Positions 17,556 to 26,565 of a stretch of 64,000 nt of DNA are shown piece by piece; the stretch's first letter is position 1; the number at the start of each line of letters is the position of its first letter. The stretch comes from Paenibacillus faecis. Its GTDB lineage: Bacteria; Bacillota; Bacilli; Paenibacillales; Paenibacillaceae. The stretch spans positions 1,440,840-1,504,839 of the forward strand of contig NZ_VSDO01000001.1 of the NCBI RefSeq assembly GCF_008084145.1. Reading direction: 5' to 3'. The notes beneath the pieces are model-generated. The model was given only the letters and a program-made list of their open reading frames with translations, was not told where the DNA came from and searched no databases. The translations under genes and the position numbers were made by a program.

Positions 17556-17592
17556 TCTCCCTTTGATCCATACTGCCGTTCTTTTGAACCGG

Positions 17593-18291
17593 TTAAAAAA
17601 ACAAGGACCAGCCTTCGCTGAGCAAACGGCCGAGCGGGCCGAACAGCATTTTTCCTAACAAGCCCAAGGTTAAGAGCAGAGCCAAGTATACGAGCAAAGT
17701 TCCCTGAAGTTGATCCGGAAACCCGGGAGTCGGCCCCTCGGCGGAGTAACCCGTCAGAATGACAAACGCGGGGACGGCAAACCAAGCCCCGAGCAGTCCG
17801 ATCAAAAGCAGCAGAGACTGCAGCGCATGAAATCCCAGCAGTGCCATGAGCAAGGCGAGCAGAAGCAACGCCGTAAACGGCACAAGATACACCCCGAAGC
17901 GAGCCGCGATCTCACGGTAGGTTGCGGCTCCTTTTCCGTATCTGACCACAGCGAAACAGTATGCCGTTATAAGCAGGTTCACGATGGCAAAAGCCAACGT
18001 CGGCCGAAGCACCATACCGGCAAAGGGATGATCCACAAACCCCACCAGCCGCTGAAACCCGGTATAAACAATGAACGGGATCAGCAATGAAAAAAGGAAG
18101 ATCGTAATCAATCCGGCTGTGAACTGTCGCCGACCCGCTCTTCGGGCAAAAGCGACGGGTTGCCTCAAGGCGGCGGCTGCGTATTGGAAATACGCCAGTC
18201 CCGCGGCCCCTCGCGTTAATGGCGTTCCGCAATTTTCACAATACCTCGCCTTCTCGGCAAGCTGACGATGTTGGCATTTCGGGCAGAACAT
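17593..18291 (-). CDS. zinc-ribbon membrane protein, function unknown
   Basis: The 232-residue product starts with a zinc ribbon (CPKC near residue 3, CENC near residue 19) followed by a short linker and five hydrophobic segments (about 60-225), a layout resembling Yip1-like or YvbJ-like zinc-ribbon membrane proteins of Firmicutes. The zinc ribbon would be cytoplasmic. No catalytic motif is seen. The gene is single and convergent with the HAD gene, with only 37 bp between their stops and no clear terminator. Confidence 0.7.
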   Translation of the reverse strand: MFCPKCQHRQLAEKARYCENCGTPLTRGAAGLAYFQYAAAALRQPVAFARRAGRRQFTAGLITIFLFSLLIPFIVYTGFQRLVGFVDHPFAGMVLRPTLAFAIVNLLITAYCFAVVRYGKGAATYREIAARFGVYLVPFTALLLLALLMALLGFHALQSLLLLIGLLGAWFAVPAFVILTGYSAEGPTPGFPDQLQGTLLVYLALLLTLGLLGKMLFGPLGRLLSEGWSLFF

Positions 18292-18449
18292 TTCGGCACC
18301 TACCTTCCTCTTTTTATATCAATTATGTTGGATGAAGCCGGCGGTGATCAAGTCGAAACGTCCGCCTTTTCTCTGATTTGCGCCCGGTGAGCCAGGGTAT
18401 TTATCTACTGAATCCCCCAAAAACGTGAAGTTCAGAGAGGAGACTCGCC

Positions 18450-19241
18450 ATGAACCAACCCCGTTTGAAGGATTGTACCGCTGTCGTCACCGGAGGGGGC
18501 TCCGGGATCGGCAGAGCTTCCGCGATTCGTCTGGCGCAGCATGGCGCCAAGGTGTATATGCTGGACCGGACTCCGGAGGAAGCGAATGAAACCAAGCGGC
18601 TCATCGAGGAGGCCGGCGGACAGGCCGCGGTCATCGAGTGCGACATTTCCCGCCCCGAGATGATCGAGGAAGGTTTCCGCCGGATTGCGGACGAGGCGGG
18701 CAGCGTGCAGGTCGTGTTTGCGAACGCCGGCATTAACGGAACGATGGCCCCGATCGAAACGATGGATATCGGCGAATGGGACCAGACGATCAACATCAAC
18801 CTTCGCGGCACGTTTGCGACGGTGAAGCACGCCATCCCCCATATGAAGGAAAAAGGGGGCAGCATCATTATCACCAGCTCCATCAACGGAAACCGGGTGT
18901 TCTCCAACATCGGTTTCTCCGCCTACGCTTCCACGAAAGCGGCCCAAGTGGCTTTTATGAAAATGGCCTCCCTGGAGCTGGCCAGATACGGAATACGCGT
19001 CAATGCGATTTGTCCGGGCGCAATCGAAACGAATATCGGGGATAATACCTACCCGACCGAAGATATTCAGGAAGTGAAAATTCCGATTGAGTTTCCCGAA
19101 ACCAAGCACCCGCTGGAACGCGGACCCGGTAAGCCCGAACAGGTGGCCAACCTCGTCCTGTTTCTGGCTTCCGATGAATCCTTTCATATCACCGGCACCG
19201 AGGTTTATATCGATGGTGCCGAGTCATTGCTCCGCGGCTGA
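18450..19241 (+). CDS. short-chain dehydrogenase/reductase (SDR)
   Basis: The 263-residue protein is a classical SDR: cofactor motif TGGGSGIG (residues 14-21), an acidic residue at the end of strand 2 (LDRT, suggesting NAD preference), NAG at about 91, catalytic Tyr and Lys in SAYASTK, and NAICPGAIET after it. The serine is present in ITSSINGN, two residues further from the Tyr than usual. The substrate is unknown; proteins of this subgroup are often annotated as 3-oxoacyl reductase or glucose dehydrogenase-like. AGAGAGGAG precedes the ATG. A terminator follows. Confidence 0.88.
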   Translation: MNQPRLKDCTAVVTGGGSGIGRASAIRLAQHGAKVYMLDRTPEEANETKRLIEEAGGQAAVIECDISRPEMIEEGFRRIADEAGSVQVVFANAGINGTMAPIETMDIGEWDQTININLRGTFATVKHAIPHMKEKGGSIIITSSINGNRVFSNIGFSAYASTKAAQVAFMKMASLELARYGIRVNAICPGAIETNIGDNTYPTEDIQEVKIPIEFPETKHPLERGPGKPEQVANLVLFLASDESFHITGTEVYIDGAESLLRG

Positions 19242-19261
19242 TCTTCAGTCGGCAGCGACCG

Positions 19262-19300
19262 GCCTGCTCCGTTCCCTGAGTGAACGGGGCGGGCTTTTTT
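19262..19300 (+). terminator. intrinsic terminator after the SDR gene
   Basis: A 13-bp stem (GCCTGCTCCGTTC / GAACGGGGCGGGC, with G-U pairs) with a 7-base loop is followed by TTTTTT. Confidence 0.8.
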
Positions 19301-19314
19301 GCGCTTAGGTGACC

Positions 19315-19344
19315 CGAATATTTTTCCAAGAGTGGCACAAACTA
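19315..19344 (+). promoter_or_regulatory. candidate sigma-G (forespore) promoter of the gerA-type operon
   Basis: CGAATA and CAAACTA are separated by 17 bp. Each differs at one position from the sigma-G boxes TGAATA and CATACTA known in Bacillus subtilis. The site lies 31 bp upstream of the GTG start of the germination operon, where forespore expression is expected. Confidence 0.45.
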
Positions 19345-19374
19345 CGTCAAAAGCGTTATGGGAGGTATGCCGCT

Positions 19375-20877
19375 GTGTCCATATTCCGGAAAGTCGCCAA
19401 GCTGTTCGGTTCGGGGAAAGGTTCCGGATCGAAATCGCCGGAAGTTCACCCCTATGGAACCCCCCAGGCTCCCGGACCCTTGACCCTGGAGGCTTTTCTT
19501 CAGGAGTTCAAAGACTGCGGAGACTTGATTACGTGGCACATGCCGGCCACATCGGCTCATCTCGTCTACTTCGATCATTTGGTCGACATCCCCACCTATG
19601 AGCAGGAAATCCTGCTGCCTTTGCAGCATGCCGGGCAAGAAGGGCTTCAAGAACTGCTTCGCCAATCGCGCTTCGTCCAAACGACGGATACAGTGAAGGC
19701 GGTTAAGGGCGTTCTGGACGGTAAGGTCGCCCTTTTTCTGCCTGAAGGCGTTTATCTCGTCAATGTGTATAACCCTGAAAAACGCAGCATTCAGCAGTCA
19801 GAATCCGAGTCCGCCATTACCGGCCCACACGATGCTTTTATCGAAATGATAGAAACGAACCTGTCGCTCATCCGTCGAAAGCTAAAAAGCAACCGCTTGA
19901 AGGTCATCCAGTTAAACGTGGGAGAACTGACGAAAACAAAGGTGGCGGTACTGTACGTTGACGGCATCGCCAAAAAGGAATTCGTGGACAACATGGTGGA
20001 GCGCATTAAAGCCATCGAATTCAACAGCTTGTACGACGGCACCATGCTCATGCAGATGATCGATGACTTTCCGAACTCGCTGTTTCCGCAATTCCAGACC
20101 TCCGAGCGTCCGGATGTCACCATTTCCAAGCTCGCCGAAGGGAAGATCGTCGTACTCGCGGATCAAAGCCCGTCCGCTATCGTCGCACCGTCATCCTTTT
20201 TCGAGTTTTTCACGACCCCGGACGATTATTATAACCGCTGGGCCGTCGGGACCGCCCTCCGGCTGCTGCGATACATCGCGTTTATCATTACGATTTCTTT
20301 GACTTCTTTGTATGTCGCCGTCACGACTTACCATTATGAAATGATTCCCGAGAATCTGCTGGCCTCGCTGACCGAATCGAGAAGCCGCGTCCCTTTCCCT
20401 CCGATCATCGAAGCATTGATCATGGAAACGACGATCGAAATGCTTCGGGAAGCCGGGGCGCGCCTGCCCACCAAAATCGGGCAGACCATCGGGATCGTCG
20501 GCGGGATCGTAATCGGCACGGCCGCTGTCGAGGCGGGGTTTACGAGCAATATCCTCATTATCTCGGTAGCGATGTCCGCGATCGCTTCTTTCGTAGTCCC
20601 CAGCTATATCATGAGCGGCTCGATCCGGCTGGTACGGTTCGGACTCATCATTCTTGCCGGTATGCAAGGTAACTTCGGGTTCATGGTCGGGGTCGCGCTG
20701 ATTATCATTCATCTCTCCAAGTTGACCAGCCTGGGGGCCCCATACACCATTCCGGCCGCTCCGGTTAAACCGGTCGACTGGAAGGACATATTTATCCGCG
20801 CGCCGTTCTGGTCTTTTCACGAGCGTCCGAGCCAGGCAAAATCGCCGAACAAGACGCCAAATAAGATGAAGAAATAG
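19375..20877 (+). CDS. GerAA-type spore germination protein
   Basis: The product (500 residues) is the A subunit of a second GerA-type receptor. It has a basic Gly/Ser-rich N-terminal tail (GSGKGSGSK), a soluble domain with the family stretches MIETNLSLIRRKLKSNRLKV and TSERPDVTISKLAEGKIVVL, and a C-terminal membrane domain (about 290-460) with RLPTKIGQTIGIVGGIVIGTA. The start is placed at GTG 19375 because GGGAGG stands nine bases upstream; the frame is open further up but without a ribosome site. It leads a complete A-B-C operon, divergent in sequence from the one at the left edge, so the strain probably responds to at least two germinants. Confidence 0.95.
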   Translation: MSIFRKVAKLFGSGKGSGSKSPEVHPYGTPQAPGPLTLEAFLQEFKDCGDLITWHMPATSAHLVYFDHLVDIPTYEQEILLPLQHAGQEGLQELLRQSRFVQTTDTVKAVKGVLDGKVALFLPEGVYLVNVYNPEKRSIQQSESESAITGPHDAFIEMIETNLSLIRRKLKSNRLKVIQLNVGELTKTKVAVLYVDGIAKKEFVDNMVERIKAIEFNSLYDGTMLMQMIDDFPNSLFPQFQTSERPDVTISKLAEGKIVVLADQSPSAIVAPSSFFEFFTTPDDYYNRWAVGTALRLLRYIAFIITISLTSLYVAVTTYHYEMIPENLLASLTESRSRVPFPPIIEALIMETTIEMLREAGARLPTKIGQTIGIVGGIVIGTAAVEAGFTSNILIISVAMSAIASFVVPSYIMSGSIRLVRFGLIILAGMQGNFGFMVGVALIIIHLSKLTSLGAPYTIPAAPVKPVDWKDIFIRAPFWSFHERPSQAKSPNKTPNKMKK

Positions 20878-21969
20878 GTGATCGCCTTGTCCAAGGAAAA
20901 GCTCCATCGCTTTCAAATCGCCATGCTGCTCTTCAACACCCAATGCGGGGTTGCAATCTTCATTCTCCCCCGGCTCACCGCGATTCATTTGGGAACCAAC
21001 GGCTGGCTCGGGGTCGCGCTCGCCTACCTGGTGGTCTCGCTCAACATTATGCTAATTACACTCGTGTATCGTATGGGCCGCGGCGCTTCGATTTTTCGCA
21101 TTCTGGGAGACGGCCTCCCCCGGTTTTTGCTGGTCCCTCTATACCTTGTACTGGCTATGGTCCTGCCGATGATCGGATGCATAGTCATCAAAGAATATGT
21201 GGTCATTTATCAGATTCTCATGTTCCCGCAAACTTCGGAAATGGTATTGAAATTGTTCGTGGATCTGGTGGTCTTCCTGATGGTGACGAAAGGCATATAC
21301 AACATGTCGAAAGCCAACCTTTTCTTCGTCGCGATCCTGCTGACCATGGTTCCGGCAAGTCTTACCCTGATCAGCAACTTCGACTTTGTCCGGCTGACGC
21401 CATTTATTTTTAAGGAAGGCAAGGATGTGGTCCAGGGAATCTTCCGCATGTACGCGGCCTTTTTGGGCTACGAATTGTTCATCTTCCTGTTTCCCTATGC
21501 CGAGAACAATAAGAAGTGGCTGAAGTATTTGCATCTGGGGAACGCTTTGACCGGTTCGGTTTATTTACTGGTCACCGTTCTCTGTTACGGTTTTTTTAAT
21601 TACAATGAGCTGACGGACCTCGCCTTTCCGCTGCTCGACATGTTCGGTTATTTGAAATTTCCCTTTATTGAACGGGTGCAAAATTTTTTGTACAGCGCCT
21701 TCTTGCTCTCCATTGTGACCACGGCGTCCATGTATTACTGGTCCGGTCAAATCGTCGTCGCCGAAATCTTTCCCCGTTTGCCCGGGAAAGGCGTCGTCTT
21801 CATATTAATGGCCGGCAGCATTCTGGTTGCGATGATTCCCAAAACCCTCCCGGAGGTGGAGAAATGGTTCGGAGTACTGCTGTATTTCGAGAGCGGCGTC
21901 GCTTTCGGGCTGCCTCTGCTGGCACTGTTGTCCTTGCTCATCCAAAAAGGGAGGAAGTCTCATGCATAA
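20878..21969 (+). CDS. GerAB-type spore germination permease
   Basis: The 363-residue membrane protein has about ten hydrophobic segments, starting with the conserved amphipathic SKEKLHRFQIAMLLFNTQCGV and including PRLTAIHLGTNGWLGV, typical of Spore_permease proteins. It is the B subunit, probably involved in germinant recognition. GTG (20878) follows the stop of the A gene directly; a TTG three codons later (20887) has AGGTGAT upstream and may be the real start. Its end overlaps the C gene by 8 bp. Confidence 0.93.
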   Translation: MIALSKEKLHRFQIAMLLFNTQCGVAIFILPRLTAIHLGTNGWLGVALAYLVVSLNIMLITLVYRMGRGASIFRILGDGLPRFLLVPLYLVLAMVLPMIGCIVIKEYVVIYQILMFPQTSEMVLKLFVDLVVFLMVTKGIYNMSKANLFFVAILLTMVPASLTLISNFDFVRLTPFIFKEGKDVVQGIFRMYAAFLGYELFIFLFPYAENNKKWLKYLHLGNALTGSVYLLVTVLCYGFFNYNELTDLAFPLLDMFGYLKFPFIERVQNFLYSAFLLSIVTTASMYYWSGQIVVAEIFPRLPGKGVVFILMAGSILVAMIPKTLPEVEKWFGVLLYFESGVAFGLPLLALLSLLIQKGRKSHA

Positions 21970-23071
21970 AAGAACCGCCGGACTTTTTGTGCTTGCCCTG
22001 ACTTTACTCCTCACCGGATGCAATCAGGATCAGAACATTCTGGAACGTATCGGCTATATCCGGATCGGGGCCTTCGACCCGGCGGAAGGGCAGGATATCC
22101 GGCTGACGATAAACGTCCCTCTAACGATTAACGAAGGTCAAAATACCAAACGGCTTACGGAAGTTTTAACGGTCGAAGCCAGGGGCAGCAAGGAAGCGCG
22201 TAATATGCTGCAGAACCAGTCCAGCCGCAAGCTCGTCAGCGGGCAACTGCGCACCATTTTATTCAATAGGGAACTGGCCGCTCAAGGACTTACTCCTTAT
22301 CTCGACACGCTGATCCGCGATCCCTCGATTTCCAAACGCGCGGAAATGGTTATTGCCGACGGTTCGGCGCAGGAGATGATTTCCAAGGATTACTCGGGCC
22401 ATCCGGGTGCGGACCAATACATCGACCAACTGCTCCGGAAAGAGTTTGAAATGCAGCATGTGCCCCACATCCTGCTGCATCAATTTATCCGCGATTATTA
22501 TGATGACGGAAAGGACCCGATGGCCCCGCTGCTGAGCCAACAAGGTGCGAGCCTGGCGTTGAGCGGGATCGCTCTGTTTCAAAACGATAAATACGCAGGA
22601 AAAATCGAAAGAGCGGAGTTTCCTTATTTCACGATGCTTTATCAGAACCAGAATAAAGGGGAGTTCACGATCAACACCGATGACCCGTCTTTGAAATCCA
22701 TCACGTTCAGCGCCATCAAAAGCAAGCGAAAGATTAAAGTCAAAAAAATCAGGGAAGGGAAATACGCCGCGGATATCAATATCCGAATAGAGGGCGGGGT
22801 GCTGGAGTATATCGGCAACCTCGACTTGACCAAACCGGATCGTAAAAAACTGGAGGGGCTCATCGGGGAGTATGTCACCAAAAGGATTGAGCAAATTTTG
22901 GCCAAGCTCCAACGGTACCGGACGGACCCTGTGGGTATCGGTCAGCACGTCCGCAACAGCATGACCTATTCGGTGTGGAAGGAATCCGATTGGAACGAGT
23001 TGTACGCCAATATGGAATTCCGTGTCCACACCCGATTCATCCTAAAAAATTTCGGAAATCGCTATGACTGA
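21962..23071 (+). CDS. Ger(x)C-type germination lipoprotein
   Basis: The 369-residue protein carries a lipoprotein signal peptide with lipobox LTGC (cysteine at about residue 20) and a mature domain matching the GerAC family, with the first conserved stretch ERIGYIRIGAFDP and a C-terminal domain of about 150 residues with the GEYVTKRIEQILAKLQ helix. It is the peripheral lipid-anchored subunit needed for receptor function. It completes the operon. Its last 10 bp overlap the last codons of the convergent GH42 gene. Confidence 0.94.
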   Translation: MHKRTAGLFVLALTLLLTGCNQDQNILERIGYIRIGAFDPAEGQDIRLTINVPLTINEGQNTKRLTEVLTVEARGSKEARNMLQNQSSRKLVSGQLRTILFNRELAAQGLTPYLDTLIRDPSISKRAEMVIADGSAQEMISKDYSGHPGADQYIDQLLRKEFEMQHVPHILLHQFIRDYYDDGKDPMAPLLSQQGASLALSGIALFQNDKYAGKIERAEFPYFTMLYQNQNKGEFTINTDDPSLKSITFSAIKSKRKIKVKKIREGKYAADINIRIEGGVLEYIGNLDLTKPDRKKLEGLIGEYVTKRIEQILAKLQRYRTDPVGIGQHVRNSMTYSVWKESDWNELYANMEFRVHTRFILKNFGNRYD

Positions 23072-25083
23072 TCCTGATTGGCGACTTCCAGAATATCGAC
23101 CCCATACGGTGCTAGCTCTACATGTTTGCCCCGGACCTCCGCGTCAAGTAGGCTATAGTACTCCGTCGGAAGCGTAACCCGGCGAACCTCGCGGCTCAGG
23201 TTCAGGACAAAGAGAAGCGCCCGGTCCGCAGCGACGCGGGTCGTAACTTGCACGCCGTCGGGAAGCTCCGGAAACGCCGGGATATCGCGGCGGGCGGCGA
23301 TGTCGCCGAACAAGCGCTTGAGCCAGGCCTCTTCAGGGTGGGTCCCCAAATAGTAGACCTCCCCTTGGCCAAACCGGTTGACGGTCACGGCCGGCTGCCC
23401 GGCATAGAAATCTCCCGCGTACCGAAGCAGTACTTCCGCATCCAGAGGAGCCAAAATATCGCACCACTGGCCGCACTTAAAGATCCGGCCGTTGCCATCC
23501 ACCAGTTCGTGCATATCTTGGCCGATCGGATCATATTCCGTTACCGTGACGCCCGAACAAGAGCATAGCAGGCCCGGCAGCGGGCTCATGACGCACTGGT
23601 TGTTCATGTCTTTGACCCCGGTACGGCTCGTCAGAATCAGCGTGCCGCCCTCGGACGAAAACCGTTCGAGCCGGCAGGCCGTCTCCGCGTCCAGCAGGTA
23701 AAGGCTCGGGGCGACCACCAGTTTGTAGCCGTCGAGAGGCTCGCTCCATTCGATGACATCGCAGCCGATGCCGAGCTTGGTCAGCGCCCGGTGATAATCC
23801 TTGATGTTTTCGTAATAGTCGAGCCCTTCCGCCTGCGGTTGAATCCGCAGAGCTTCCAACTGTTCCGCGGACATCAGGATGGCCGCCTCGTGCTTCAGCA
23901 CCGTGCCCTTGATCTTTTTCGACAACATGTTCACTTCGGCGCAGAGGGAAGCGAATTCGTCGAACTTGCGGCCCGGTACGTTGCTGTGGTCGATCAACCC
24001 ATGCCAGAACTGCTCGGCTCCGGCGACGGCGCTTCTCCAGCGGAAATGAACCACCGCATCGGCTCCCCGGGCGATGGCCTGCCAGGCGTAAGCCCGGATA
24101 AATCCAGGATAAGGGGACCGCCACATCGGAAACCAGCACCCCGGGGGACCGCTGAGTTGTTCCATGATCCAGAAATTCCTCCGCTTAATGCCGCGGGTGA
24201 CATCCAGGGATAAGGCGCCGCTGTACGGTCCGGTCGATTGTTTGTCGGGAGATGTGTTCGGATAGTAGTCGAAAGCGGCGAAATCGAGGTCTTTGCCCAC
24301 CCGGTGCAGGTCCAATCGTTGGGGGTAGCTGTGAAAATTGTGCGTGACGAAATGATGCGGGCATTGCTTCCGGATGATCTCGATCTGATTTCCTTGAAAA
24401 GACGCCACCGCATCCCACTGGAAGCGGGCATAATCCAGCAGATAGGACGGATTCTGATGAGGGGACCCGCCGAGCGGCGTGCCGATCTGGCACCAGTCGC
24501 TGTATTCCCCGCTCCAGACGACCGTTCCCCAGGCCCGATTTACCGCTGCAATCGAACCGTATTTCCGCTTGACCCATTCGCGAAAAGCGGCATTGCAGCG
24601 CGGGCAATGGCAGTCAAGCAAGCCGAACTCGTTATCGATCTGCCAGCCGATGACGGCCGGATGCTTGCCGAAGTGTTCGGCCATCTTCTCGACGATCCTC
24701 GAGCCGTACACCTGCATCGATTCGCTGTTGAAACAGCGGTGTCCCCGAACGCCGGGATGATAGATGCGCCCGTCGGCGAACACCGGCAAAATATCCGGCC
24801 GCAGGTCGGTCAGCCAGCGCGGCGGAGTATTGGTCGGCGTTCCGATCACGACGGAGATGCCGTATTTATGGAATAAATCCAATGCCCGATCCAGCCAGTC
24901 GAACTGATAGATCCCCGATGAAGGCTCAAGCCGGCTCCAAGCAAATTCGGCCACGCGCGCGATGCGCACCCCGGTCACCTTCATAAGCTGGATATCCTCC
25001 TCCCATAGCCCGGGATCCCACTGTTCGGGATAATAGTCCACCCCGATCCGCACGGCGTTATTCTCCCACGTCTTTCTTCTCAC
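23062..25083 (-). CDS. GH42 beta-galactosidase
   Basis: The product (673 residues) matches glycoside hydrolase family 42 across its length: N-terminal TIM barrel beginning GVDYYPEQWD, acid/base Glu152 in IGWQIDNEFG, nucleophile Glu308 in FWIMEQLSGPPG, then the A4-type beta-galactosidase trimerisation domain and a short C-terminal beta domain. Cysteines CHCPRC near residue 156 fit the zinc cluster of many GH42 enzymes. There is no signal peptide, so it acts in the cytoplasm on imported beta-galactosides. The start is GTG at 25081-25083 with GGAGG upstream. It is the last gene of the ABC system 2 operon, suggesting that system imports a galactoside. Its end overlaps the convergent gerC-type gene. 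Confidence 0.93.
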   Translation of the reverse strand: MRRKTWENNAVRIGVDYYPEQWDPGLWEEDIQLMKVTGVRIARVAEFAWSRLEPSSGIYQFDWLDRALDLFHKYGISVVIGTPTNTPPRWLTDLRPDILPVFADGRIYHPGVRGHRCFNSESMQVYGSRIVEKMAEHFGKHPAVIGWQIDNEFGLLDCHCPRCNAAFREWVKRKYGSIAAVNRAWGTVVWSGEYSDWCQIGTPLGGSPHQNPSYLLDYARFQWDAVASFQGNQIEIIRKQCPHHFVTHNFHSYPQRLDLHRVGKDLDFAAFDYYPNTSPDKQSTGPYSGALSLDVTRGIKRRNFWIMEQLSGPPGCWFPMWRSPYPGFIRAYAWQAIARGADAVVHFRWRSAVAGAEQFWHGLIDHSNVPGRKFDEFASLCAEVNMLSKKIKGTVLKHEAAILMSAEQLEALRIQPQAEGLDYYENIKDYHRALTKLGIGCDVIEWSEPLDGYKLVVAPSLYLLDAETACRLERFSSEGGTLILTSRTGVKDMNNQCVMSPLPGLLCSCSGVTVTEYDPIGQDMHELVDGNGRIFKCGQWCDILAPLDAEVLLRYAGDFYAGQPAVTVNRFGQGEVYYLGTHPEEAWLKRLFGDIAARRDIPAFPELPDGVQVTTRVAADRALLFVLNLSREVRRVTLPTEYYSLLDAEVRGKHVELAPYGVDILEVANQDQS

Positions 25084-25129
25084 TACTTTTCCTCCGTTTC
25101 GCCTGGTTCTAGAAGCACAAAATGGCATG

Positions 25130-25168
25130 ACCGCCCGCTCGCCCGAAAGCCGGGCGAAAGCGTAAGCG
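25130..25168 (-). other. intercistronic stem-loop after the binding-protein gene of system 2
   Basis: Between the binding-protein and GH42 genes an inner stem CGCCCG / CGGGCG with a 5-base loop is surrounded by a partly paired outer stem (ACCGC / GCGGT). No T tract follows. The position just after a binding-protein gene parallels the hairpins of ABC system 1 and of the amino-acid importer. Confidence 0.55.
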
Positions 25169-25193
25169 GTCTGCCATATGTGATCTGATCTAT

Positions 25194-26492
25194 TTATTTT
25201 TTAAGTTTGTCCCAGGCCGCCTGCATGTTGGTCATCCAGCCGTTCACATCGCTTTTCCCCGCGATCAGCTCTTGAATGACGCTGGCGAATTCTTGGGTTA
25301 CCCCGTCCGGGAACTTCGAAGATTGTAAACCATAAACCTTGTTCTCGTCTACATACTTCTTCACATCCGCACCCAACAATCCGATATCTTCGGCGGATGC
25401 CGAAATCGTCGTCAAGGCCGGGATGAATTTCCACTTCTTGACGATATACTCTTTACCCATGTCGGAAGTGACAAGCCAGTTCAAGAAGATTTTCGCTTCT
25501 TCTTTCGAAGCGGATTCCTTGTTCACGACCAGGTTGGCCGGAATACCAACGGTAAGCTTGTCGTTCTTCTCGGCGTCGTCATCGATCGGCATCGGGAACA
25601 TGCCGATATTCATTCCAGGCTTAATGTTGTCGATCAAAGTTTGCGCCCAGTTCCCCTCTTGCATCATAGCCACTTCCCCGTTGGCAAACAGGGCCAGATG
25701 CGTGTTCGCATCCGTCGTCAGCGGATTTTTCTGTCCGTACTGAACGGTCAGCTTCAGCAGATTGCTCCAGTTTTTGAATTGCGGATTGTCTACGATCGTT
25801 TGGGTTCCGTCGTTCAAGCCCTTGATAAACTCATCGACATTGTCCTGTCTGGCGAACGCCACGCTGATCCCTTGGTTGCCCAGCAGCCACCATTCCTGAT
25901 AAGCGTTGCCGAACGGCGTGATGCCGGCAGCCTGAAGCTTCTTGGCCGCTTCTTCCAGCTCGGTGATCGTTTTAGGCGTTTCGGTAATGCCCGCCTTGGC
26001 AAACAGATCCTTGTTGTACACATACCCGATCCCTTCCAGGTTCATCGGCATGCCGTATACTTTGCCGTCTTTGGTCATCGGCTCGGCCGCCAAAGGCACC
26101 AGGTCCTTGACCCAAGGCTGGTCGGACAGGTCTTCGATCTTGTCCTGCCACATATCGAGTTCGGCAAAGCCCCCGTTGGAGAAAATGTCCGGTGCGTCGC
26201 CGGAAGCGAATTTCGTCTTCAATGCCGCCGCGTAGTCCGCGCCGCCGCCGACGGTTTGGATATCGAGCTTGATGTTTGGATATTCTTTTTCAAACTCGAC
26301 TTTCAGTTCGTTCAAGCCTTCCACGATTTCGGTTTTAAACTGGAAGATCTTAACGGTCTTTACTTCACCCTTGTCGCCGCTTCCGTTTGCGGTCGAGCCG
26401 GAGTTTGCGGCATTTTTGCCGCCGCATGCCGCAAGCAGCATGCTCATCATCAGCAACACCGACAGAATGACCATGGAACGTTTCTTGTTCAT
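25194..26492 (-). CDS. extracellular sugar-binding lipoprotein, ABC system 2
   Basis: The 432-residue protein has a lipoprotein signal peptide (lipobox LAAC at about residues 18-21), a short Gly/Ser/Asn linker, and a type 1 solute-binding fold with family stretches KTKFASGDAPDIFSNGG and ALFANGEVAMMQEGNWAQ. It delivers a sugar, probably a galactoside given the GH42 gene downstream, to the two upstream-encoded permeases. The open frame runs further upstream, but the ATG at 26490-26492 starts the signal peptide and has AGGGGG before it. It is the third gene of the operon, an unusual order since the binding protein is commonly first. Confidence 0.94.
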   Translation of the reverse strand: MNKKRSMVILSVLLMMSMLLAACGGKNAANSGSTANGSGDKGEVKTVKIFQFKTEIVEGLNELKVEFEKEYPNIKLDIQTVGGGADYAAALKTKFASGDAPDIFSNGGFAELDMWQDKIEDLSDQPWVKDLVPLAAEPMTKDGKVYGMPMNLEGIGYVYNKDLFAKAGITETPKTITELEEAAKKLQAAGITPFGNAYQEWWLLGNQGISVAFARQDNVDEFIKGLNDGTQTIVDNPQFKNWSNLLKLTVQYGQKNPLTTDANTHLALFANGEVAMMQEGNWAQTLIDNIKPGMNIGMFPMPIDDDAEKNDKLTVGIPANLVVNKESASKEEAKIFLNWLVTSDMGKEYIVKKWKFIPALTTISASAEDIGLLGADVKKYVDENKVYGLQSSKFPDGVTQEFASVIQELIAGKSDVNGWMTNMQAAWDKLKK

Positions 26493-26565
26493 GTCTTTTG
26501 TTTCCCCCTGTACATTTGTGTAAAATGAGTTGCCTTTATATTTGGAACGCCGGACTTCGGTAAGC

